6,731 bases of DNA, taken from NCBI GenBank assembly GCA_964630635.1, contig CAZVVM010000094.1:1-6731 (forward strand), written 5' to 3'. The notes beneath the pieces were generated by a model. It was not told the DNA's origin. It was given only the letters and a program-made list of their open reading frames with translations, and ran no database searches. A program made the translations under genes and the position numbers. The DNA comes from Colimorpha_A sp964630635. Its GTDB lineage: Bacteria; Bacillota; Clostridia; Oscillospirales; CAG-272. Positions 1-4,922 of the stretch are shown here, piece after piece; position 1 is the first letter of the stretch; the number at the start of each line of letters is the position of its first letter.

Positions 1-36
1 CCGCGCCGAAGCGTAAGCAAAGGCGGAATCTCGGGC

Positions 37-82
37 GGACTCCGCTCAGGATGACACTGTGGGACTCCGCTCAGAATGACAC
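37..82. repeat. Two tandem copies of a 21-base intergenic repeat
   Basis: The unit GGACTCCGCTCAGGATGACAC (first 20 bases: GGACTCCGCTCAGGATGACA) occurs at 37-57 and again at 62-82 with one change (GGATG to GAATG), giving a 25-base period. The sequence before it (GGCGGAATCTCGG) looks like a further degenerate part of the same element. On the other strand it begins GTGTCATTCTGAGCGGAGTC, a type of dispersed intergenic repeat I recall from many bacterial draft genomes. No protein is supported here: the reverse-strand reading frame crossing it is a by-product of the repeat. Its function is unknown. Only two copies are visible, so nothing here indicates a CRISPR array. Confidence 0.75.
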
Positions 83-101
83 GGGCGACCGAAAGAGGTT
101 T

Positions 102-163
102 CCAAAGGAGAAAACGTGTGCAGAATTTTGCGAAGGCGAAATTCAAGCCCGTTGTCTCCTTGG
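102..163. repeat. Imperfect long palindrome (REP-like hairpin)
   Basis: The outer arms CCAAAGGAGAAAACG (102-116) and CGTTGTCTCCTTGG (150-163) are reverse complements except for one mismatch and one missing base. Nested inside is AATTTTGC (124-131), a GAAG loop (132-135) and GCGAAATT (136-143), which pair with a single G-T wobble. As RNA or single-stranded DNA this would form a two-stage hairpin of about 62 bases. It lacks a T-tract after the right arm, so it does not look like an intrinsic terminator. It is probably a dispersed palindromic element; a role in the leader of the downstream gene cannot be judged from one copy. Confidence 0.6.
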
Positions 164-176
164 TGCCGTTCTTTGG

Positions 177-206
177 TCACCTTTCTTAGGCAAGCAAGAA
201 AGGTGA
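177..206 (+). repeat. Perfect 11-bp stem-loop ahead of the first gene
   Basis: TCACCTTTCTT (177-187) and AAGAAAGGTGA (196-206) are exact reverse complements separated by an 8-base loop (AGGCAAGC). The sequence just outside (CTTT at 171-174, and AAAG at 206-209) could add pairs with a bulge. The right arm is followed by AAAGAAAAAA rather than a T-tract, so it is not a terminator on the + strand. On the - strand the sequence after the stem would be AAAG, so it is not a good terminator there either. It ends 14 bases before the Shine-Dalgarno sequence of the first gene. Confidence 0.7.
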
Positions 207-219
207 AAGAAAAAACACC

Positions 220-228
220 GAGGTGATC
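220..228 (+). promoter_or_regulatory. Extended Shine-Dalgarno site of the SpoIID-like gene
   Basis: GAGGTGATC matches the anti-Shine-Dalgarno end of 16S rRNA over nine bases and lies just before the ATG at 231. GAGGTG is followed by 5 bases to the start. This fixes the start of the first gene. The same site is complementary to the left arm of the upstream stem-loop, allowing an alternative pairing (175-183 with 220-228, wobbles at two positions). I see no convincing sigma-A promoter between 83 and 219. Confidence 0.8.
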
Positions 229-230
229 TA

Positions 231-1637
231 ATGCCCTTCCCATATATTCCCGAAACAATCACAGTCCATTTAGGCGAACCCGACGCCGACGCGCAAAACG
301 TCACGCTCCCCTTCTCCGACTACATAAAAAACGTCGCGTCAAGCGAAATATACCCGACCTGGCCCGAAAGCTCCCTGCGCGCAAATATACTCGCACAAAT
401 TTCCTTCGCCCTTAACCGCGTCTATACCGAATATTACCGCTCACGCGGATACCCCTTTGACATAACGAACTCTACCGCCATCGACCAATCGTTCATCAAC
501 GGCAGAAATATATACGACACCGTCTCTACGATAGTCGACGATATATTCAGCGACTACCTGCGCCGCGACGGCTTCATCGAACCGCTTTTCGCACAGTACT
601 GTAACGGCACCACCGTGACCTGCGACGGCTTATCCCAATGGGGTACGGTCGACCTCGCCGAACAAGGGCAAAACTCCGTCGAGATCGTCAAAACATACTA
701 TGGAGACGATATAAGCATCGTCGTTGACGCGCCAATACGCGGAATAACGACCACCGCGCCCCGCCGCAACCTCAATCTCGGCTCAACGGGCAACGACGTC
801 GCATTCGTCCAGCTCCGCCTCAACAGAATATCGAACAACTTCCCCTCGATTCCCAAAATCCCCAACCCAAACGGCTTTTACGACGTCGCAACGCGTGACG
901 CAGTCACAGAATTCCAAAGTATATTCGACCTCGCCGTTGACGGCGTCGTCGGGCGTGCGACCTGGTACAAAATACAACAGATATACGCAAGCGTCAAACG
1001 TTTAAACGACCTCTCGTCCGAGGGAATCACCTATAACGAGATACCGAAGATATTCCCGAACACCCTCACGCCGGGCGCTACGGGCAACGAAATAAGAGTT
1101 ATTCAGTATATGATAAACTACATAGCGCAGTATGAGGACACGGTAAACACCGTCGAAATAAACGGCGTCTTTGACTCACCGACCGAGCAAGCCGTCCGCG
1201 GCTTTCAGAGAACCTACGGCATACCCGAAACGGGAATCATCGACGAAAACACTTACGCAAGAATGTTCGACGTATATAACGCGATAATACTTTCGCTTCC
1301 CGATAATCAGCTTCTCGCCCCGTACCGCCCGTATCCCGGCTTTCTCATAACTCTGGGCTTTGACGGAAGCTATATCGTACCGCTTCAAACCTATCTGAAC
1401 GCCATTTCAACGGTCTTCGACGAGGTTCCCGTGGCAGGAAACAGCGGCGTTTTCGACGAAGCAACGCGCAACGCCGTCCTCGCAGTTCAGAATCTTGTCG
1501 GACTTGAAGTAACAGGAGTAGTAAACCTTGCGACCTGGACGGCGATAGGCGACCTTTACGCAGATATAAGATCGGGCGAAATAACGTCACCCGAGCAGTT
1601 TCCGGGTTACGTAATAGACGGAGGAAGTCAGGTATGA
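231..1637 (+). CDS. SpoIID-like domain protein with three peptidoglycan-binding repeats
   Basis: The N-terminal part (about residues 29-165) follows the SpoIID/LytB pattern. YIKNVASSEIYPTWP matches the region around the catalytic Glu of SpoIID, with E39 as the candidate. It is followed by an Ala-rich helix (51-65), a DQSFINGRN segment (85-93), LFAQYCNGTTVTC (119-131) and GLSQWGTVDLAEQG (133-146) ending in TYYG, equivalent to the GMSQYGA...YYG end of the family. SpoIID is a lytic transglycosylase acting on peptidoglycan glycan strands during engulfment. Three PG_binding_1-type repeats follow at about 180-255, 278-350 and 370-447, each with the G-N-E/D-V..Q..L start and a G-x-F/Y-D...T..AV..FQ core. 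No signal peptide or membrane segment is visible, so export is unexplained; it may act in the mother cell, on the spore, or after lysis. The next gene overlaps its stop by 4 bases. Family assignment is firm, enzymatic activity is inferred. The coding strand is notably C-rich. Confidence 0.85.
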   Translation: MPFPYIPETITVHLGEPDADAQNVTLPFSDYIKNVASSEIYPTWPESSLRANILAQISFALNRVYTEYYRSRGYPFDITNSTAIDQSFINGRNIYDTVSTIVDDIFSDYLRRDGFIEPLFAQYCNGTTVTCDGLSQWGTVDLAEQGQNSVEIVKTYYGDDISIVVDAPIRGITTTAPRRNLNLGSTGNDVAFVQLRLNRISNNFPSIPKIPNPNGFYDVATRDAVTEFQSIFDLAVDGVVGRATWYKIQQIYASVKRLNDLSSEGITYNEIPKIFPNTLTPGATGNEIRVIQYMINYIAQYEDTVNTVEINGVFDSPTEQAVRGFQRTYGIPETGIIDENTYARMFDVYNAIILSLPDNQLLAPYRPYPGFLITLGFDGSYIVPLQTYLNAISTVFDEVPVAGNSGVFDEATRNAVLAVQNLVGLEVTGVVNLATWTAIGDLYADIRSGEITSPEQFPGYVIDGGSQV

Positions 1638-2164
1638 TGAATACGGAAATGCCGCGATACAGAGAATCCGTGCGGCAAATACAGGTGTACTTATACGATA
1701 TTTCACGCGTTGACCGCGATATTCCTAGAGTAAATCCCGACGGAATTTACGGCTCCACCACCGTAAAGTCGATCACCGCCTTTCAAAAAAAATACGGCCT
1801 TACACCCGACGGCAGAGTGAACTACGAGACCTTCAGAAAATTAAGCTCCGAGCACGAAAAAGCCGATATGATCCTATCCGCGCCAAAAAACATTTCTCCC
1901 TTCGATCAGGCGCTCAAGGACGGCGTTACAAAGCTCGGGGATAAAAGCGAGCTTATTATGATAGTAAAAATAATGCTCAAAGCACTCGGCGTCTCCTACC
2001 CATGCGGTGAAACGCTGAATGACGATGACGTGTTCGACTCCGACACCGAGCGCGCGGTAAAAGAATTTCAGTTCATACACGGTCTGCCTTCAAACGGAAT
2101 AATAAATAAGGAGACCTGGAATCATCTCGCACTCGCCTACGAAAAGCACCGCGTTCCGCTTTGA
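1634..2164 (+). CDS. Small protein of two peptidoglycan-binding repeats
   Basis: This 176-residue protein has two PG_binding_1-type repeats and nothing else. The first (about residues 10-72) contains DGIYGSTTVKSITAFQKKYGL and DGRVNYETF; the second (about 96-170) contains VFDSDTERAVKEFQFIHGL and NGIINKETW. These are the usual G-x-F/Y-x-x-x-T..AV..FQ and G-x-I/V-x-x-x-T-W signatures of the small helical domain that binds peptidoglycan in cortex-lytic and other wall hydrolases. No catalytic domain, signal peptide or membrane segment is present. The start ATG sits in an ATGATGA overlap with the stop of the previous gene, with GGAGG at 1620-1624 nine bases upstream, implying translational coupling. 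A second ATG at 1637 is possible but would be spaced 12 bases. It may act with the upstream protein as an accessory binding partner; this is inference from adjacency and shared domains. Confidence 0.85.
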   Translation: MMNTEMPRYRESVRQIQVYLYDISRVDRDIPRVNPDGIYGSTTVKSITAFQKKYGLTPDGRVNYETFRKLSSEHEKADMILSAPKNISPFDQALKDGVTKLGDKSELIMIVKIMLKALGVSYPCGETLNDDDVFDSDTERAVKEFQFIHGLPSNGIINKETWNHLALAYEKHRVPL

Positions 2165-2214
2165 TTACGGGTAAATAACGCGGTCAATAATAGTAAAAAA
2201 CGGTAGGAGGCGGT

Positions 2215-4524
2215 ATGATGACGAGCCGTTTTACCCCTGCGGCGCAGAACGCACTCAAAAAAGCGCAGACCGAGGCGGCAGAAATGGGACATACCTATAT
2301 CGGCACGGAGCACCTTTTGCTCGGACTTTTGAGTGAGGAAAATTCGGTTGGAGCCGACATTTTAAGAAAACACGGTCTTGATTATAAAAGCGTAAAGCAA
2401 GCGGTCACGTTTCTGAACGGAAACGGAAGCAAGACCGTGCCGCCGCCGAGTATGACTCCGCGCCTTCGGAGCGTAATAGAAAGAGCGGCAAAGGAAATGC
2501 CGGGAGCTTTCGGCAGGATCGGCACGGAGCAGCTATTGTCCGCGCTTCTCCTCGAAAAAGAAAGCATCGCAATGCGTATTATCGAAAAGTACAGATCGGG
2601 AAGCGATATATTTACCGATCTCAACGCCGCTCAAGCCGTGACGCCCCGCAGCGAGGAGCGCAAAAAGCTTCCGCCGACTATAACGAAATACGGCAAAAAT
2701 CTGTGCGAGAGCCGTCTTGATCCCGTTATCGGACGGGAAAGGGAGCTTGAGTCGCTCATAGAGGCGCTCTGCCGAAGAAGAAAAAACAACCCCTGCCTCA
2801 TCGGCGAGGCGGGAGTCGGAAAAACGGCGGTCGTCGAAGGACTCGCAAGCAGAATAAGAGACGGAAACGTGCCGTCGTTCCTTATCGGTAAGGCAATAGT
2901 GACTCTCGACATCGCCTCAATCATTTCGGGCGCAAAATACCGCGGAGAATTTGAAGAACGAATGAAGACCGTTCTCCTTGAAGCGTCGGAGGACCCCGAC
3001 ATAATACTCTTCATCGACGAGCTTCACACGATAGTCGGCACGGGCGCGTCGGAGGGAGCGATAGACGCGGGAAGCATTATGAAGCCCTCGCTTGCGCGCG
3101 GCGAGATACGGCTCATCGGCGCGACGACCGTGAGCGAATACCGCCGTCATATAGAAAGCGATCCCGCGCTTGAACGCCGTTTTCTGCCGATAACGGTCGA
3201 AGAGCCGACACCCGACGAGGCGGTAACTATCCTGCGCGGCATAAAGGGAAAATACGAGGAGCATCACGGTATACTGATCGACGACAGCGCTATTTCGGCG
3301 GCAGTCGAGCTGTCAGTGCGCTACGTTCCGTCGAAGCGTCTGCCCGATAAAGCCATAGACCTGCTTGACGAGGCGGCGTCGGCAAAGCGTATCGAAAACG
3401 AGCGCCGAAGCGAGGACAAAAAATACCTCGGCGGGATAGTAAAGGGTCTGAACGAGGCAGACACCGAGCTTTCGCGCGAGGTTGAGGAAAATATACGCGC
3501 CCGTCTTGAGCGACTAAACGGGAACGAAAATTCGCCCGTTCTTCAACGCTCCGATATTGAAAGGGTGCTGAAAAAGCGGCGCGGAAGCGTTCGTTTACCG
3601 TCCGAAAGTGACCTTTTTGGGCTCGAAAACGGGCTTAAAAGTGCTGTTTTCGGTCAAAAAAGCGCCATAAAAAACGTCTCATCAACTCTTCGCGCGGGCG
3701 TTCTCGGCATAAACGGAAGCGTCTCTCCCATCGCGGCAATGATGTTTTTAGGTCCGTCGGGCGTCGGTAAGACCGCGCTCGCGGCGGCTATCGCAGAGCA
3801 TTTTTACGGCAGCTCCGACGCGATAATTCGGCTCGATATGTCTGAATATTCCGAAAAGCACAGCGTGTCGCGGCTTATCGGCTCGCCGCCCGGCTACGTC
3901 GGCTACCGCGACGAGGGTCTGCTCGTAAAGGAAGTGCGGAGCAAGCCCTATTCCGTCGTGCTTTTCGACGAAGCCGAGAAGGCGGATCCCGACGTGTTTT
4001 CCCTGCTCCTTCAGATCCTCGATCACGGCTTCCTGACCGACGCGCAGGGTAAACGCGCCGATTTCCGCGGCAGCGTTATAATCCTGACGTCAAACGTCGG
4101 CGGCGGTGAAAGATGCTCGGCGGGTTTTACCGCCCAAAGCGGCGAGAGGTATGTCAAAGACGCAAAGGACTTTTTCAGCCCCGAGCTTATAGGACGTCTT
4201 GACTGCGTGATCCCGTTCGATCGGCTCGATCGTGAATCCGCGCTCGAAATAGCGAAAAAACGGCTCGACACCTTAAGGGATCAGCTTTCGATCAGCGGCA
4301 TTTCGCTCGATATACGCCCCGAGGTCGCAGAGCTTGCCTCCCGTCACGGAAACGGAAGCGGCGGCGCACGCGACATATATTCGTTTATCAAGCGTGAAAT
4401 TGAGGGGGCGGTAATTACAAACCTCCCGTCCGAAAAAGAAGGCGTTTCTCTTATAATTTCGAGTGAAAACGAAAAAATTTCGGTAAAAACCGTAACGAAA
4501 AACGCGCTTTCGCATATTATGTAG
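2215..4524 (+). CDS. ClpC-type AAA+ protein unfoldase (divergent)
   Basis: This is a two-ATPase Clp/Hsp100 protein of 769 residues, somewhat short for ClpC (about 810). The N-domain (about 1-145) carries two Clp_N repeats, with GHTYIGTEHLLLGLL and RIGTEQLLSALL. ATPase 1 has Walker A GEAGVGKT (197-204), pore loop AKYRGEFEER (Y242), Walker B FIDE (D268, E269) and Arg fingers R321-R322. ATPase 2 has Walker A GPSGVGKT (513-520), pore loop GYVGY (560-564), Walker B FDE (584-586), Arg finger R661 and sensor-2 R719. All catalytic residues are intact, so it should be an active unfoldase. The middle region (about 388-450) is shortened compared with the ClpC M-domain and the usual W-T-G-I-P-V motif before ATPase 2 is absent. 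The ClpP-docking tripeptide, normally (I/L/V)GF, reads AGF (636-638). Start: TAGGAGG at 2204-2210 lies 4 bases from ATG 2215 and 7 from ATG 2218, so either may be used. Being placed between wall-binding genes and a SpoVM-like gene suggests a specialised paralogue rather than the housekeeping clpC with ctsR/mcsA/mcsB. Confidence 0.93.
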   Translation: MMTSRFTPAAQNALKKAQTEAAEMGHTYIGTEHLLLGLLSEENSVGADILRKHGLDYKSVKQAVTFLNGNGSKTVPPPSMTPRLRSVIERAAKEMPGAFGRIGTEQLLSALLLEKESIAMRIIEKYRSGSDIFTDLNAAQAVTPRSEERKKLPPTITKYGKNLCESRLDPVIGRERELESLIEALCRRRKNNPCLIGEAGVGKTAVVEGLASRIRDGNVPSFLIGKAIVTLDIASIISGAKYRGEFEERMKTVLLEASEDPDIILFIDELHTIVGTGASEGAIDAGSIMKPSLARGEIRLIGATTVSEYRRHIESDPALERRFLPITVEEPTPDEAVTILRGIKGKYEEHHGILIDDSAISAAVELSVRYVPSKRLPDKAIDLLDEAASAKRIENERRSEDKKYLGGIVKGLNEADTELSREVEENIRARLERLNGNENSPVLQRSDIERVLKKRRGSVRLPSESDLFGLENGLKSAVFGQKSAIKNVSSTLRAGVLGINGSVSPIAAMMFLGPSGVGKTALAAAIAEHFYGSSDAIIRLDMSEYSEKHSVSRLIGSPPGYVGYRDEGLLVKEVRSKPYSVVLFDEAEKADPDVFSLLLQILDHGFLTDAQGKRADFRGSVIILTSNVGGGERCSAGFTAQSGERYVKDAKDFFSPELIGRLDCVIPFDRLDRESALEIAKKRLDTLRDQLSISGISLDIRPEVAELASRHGNGSGGARDIYSFIKREIEGAVITNLPSEKEGVSLIISSENEKISVKTVTKNALSHIM

Positions 4525-4553
4525 TAAATAGCGTAATAAACGGGGGCGTATAT

Positions 4554-4721
4554 ATGAGAAAACGGCTTAACGGTAACGGAAAAGACTTTCTTTACGAGGT
4601 TGCGATCATTGCCTTTGGGCTTGGAATTCTGGTTGCATTCTTTCTCTCGCCGAGGGCTTTGGCGCTGGTCGAATCCATTCTCATTATTGCGCTCGGAGTT
4701 TTGTGCCTTAACAAAGGTTGA
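4554..4721 (+). CDS. Small membrane protein with two hydrophobic helices, 55 aa
   Basis: I do not recognise the family. The reading frame is ATG 4554 to TGA 4719-4721. It has a basic N-terminus (MRKRLNGNGK), then a first hydrophobic segment at about residues 15-31 (VAIIAFGLGILVAFF), a short turn with SPRA (32-35), and a second hydrophobic segment at about 36-52 (LALVESILIIALGVLCL), ending in NKG. This reads as a helical hairpin with both ends in the cytoplasm by the positive-inside rule. GGGGG at 4542-4546 stands 7 bases before the start. The gene lies 29 bases after the ClpC-type gene and 18 bases before the SpoVM-like one, so the three are almost certainly cotranscribed. It could be a membrane adaptor or anchor for either neighbour; that is speculation from position. 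The good ribosome site, coherent hydropathy and tight packing make it a credible gene. Confidence 0.72.
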   Translation: MRKRLNGNGKDFLYEVAIIAFGLGILVAFFLSPRALALVESILIIALGVLCLNKG

Positions 4722-4739
4722 TCGTAAAGGGGTATTTTT

Positions 4740-4832
4740 ATGAAGGTCATAGTATTGTCTCCGCCGAAATTTTTGGCTCCCATCATTCGCTTTTTCCTCG
4801 GGGGCAAAAAGAAAAAGCGCTACACTCGATAA
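4740..4832 (+). CDS. spoVM: SpoVM-like spore membrane-curvature peptide, 30 aa
   Basis: This 30-residue frame starts at ATG 4740 with AAGGGG (4727-4732) 7 bases upstream. It aligns without gaps to Bacillus subtilis SpoVM (26 aa) as I recall it, with identities at M1, K2, P9, K10, F11, L12, I15, R17, L20, G21 and K25, or 11 of 26, plus several conservative changes. The core PKFLAPIIRFFLGG is an amphipathic segment, and P9 is known to be critical in SpoVM. SpoVM lies shallowly in the outer forespore membrane, recognises its convex curvature and anchors the coat ATPase SpoIVA. Its N-terminal third (VIVLSP) differs from the B. subtilis peptide, and A13-P14 replace the Gly-Gly pair. The last six codons (K25-R30) lie in the left arm and loop of the terminator, so the KKRYTR tail is partly dictated by that hairpin. 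spoVM in B. subtilis is not next to a clp gene. The chief doubt is the peptide's short length. Confidence 0.75.
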   Translation: MKVIVLSPPKFLAPIIRFFLGGKKKKRYTR

Positions 4833-4848
4833 GAGTGTAGCGCTTTTT
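4812..4848 (+). terminator. Intrinsic terminator overlapping the SpoVM-like stop
   Basis: AAAAAGCGCTACACTC (4812-4827) and GAGTGTAGCGCTTTTT (4833-4848) form a perfect 16-bp stem with a five-base loop, GATAA. The T-tract (4844-4848) follows the GC-rich stem. The A-run on the left arm would make it work on the other strand as well, though no minus-strand gene is seen nearby. The TAA stop of the SpoVM-like peptide occupies the last three bases of the loop. It closes the unit that begins at 231 and separates it from the promoter at 4863. Confidence 0.92.
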
Positions 4849-4862
4849 GAGTGCGTCAAAAG

Positions 4863-4891
4863 TTGACAAAATCCGCTGAATGATATATAAT
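4863..4891 (+). promoter_or_regulatory. Consensus sigma-A promoter of the LRR lipoprotein gene
   Basis: TTGACA (4863-4868) and TATAAT (4886-4891) both match the vegetative consensus exactly, with a 17-bp spacer. Transcription should start at about 4897-4899. It sits 14 bases after the preceding terminator, making the LRR gene an independent unit. Such a perfect promoter implies strong constitutive expression during growth unless a repressor acts. I see no clear operator palindrome around it. Confidence 0.9.
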
Positions 4892-4908
4892 AGGTAGGAT
4901 GTTTATTG

Positions 4909-4915
4909 AAAGGAA
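4909..4915 (+). promoter_or_regulatory. Shine-Dalgarno site that sets the lipoprotein start at 4923
   Basis: AAAGGAA is followed by 7 bases to ATG 4923. The in-frame ATG at 4899 coincides with the predicted transcription start and would leave no leader. It would also put eight extra residues ahead of a clean lipoprotein signal peptide. The downstream ATG is therefore preferred. Confidence 0.8.
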
Positions 4916-4922
4916 CGGATAT

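Noticed and set aside
37..82. CRISPR array
   Set aside because: Only two 21-base copies with a 4-base gap; no spacers of normal length and no cas genes.
46..258. Minus-strand frame of 70 codons across the upstream region
   Set aside because: It is built from the tandem repeat and hairpins, overlaps the start of the SpoIID-like gene, and has no ribosome site or recognisable protein features.
2165..2214. Independent promoter for the ClpC-type gene
   Set aside because: The 50-base spacer has A/T-rich stretches but no pair of -35 and -10 boxes for sigma-A or a sporulation sigma factor at correct spacing.
4344..4859. Minus-strand frame of 171 codons opposite the ClpC-type end and the two small genes
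   Set aside because: Its translation is low-complexity and charged, it runs through the terminator, and the + strand genes explain the region better.
4899..4922. Upstream ATG as start of the LRR lipoprotein
   Set aside because: It lies at the predicted transcription start, has no ribosome site in the transcript, and would add residues before a clean signal peptide.
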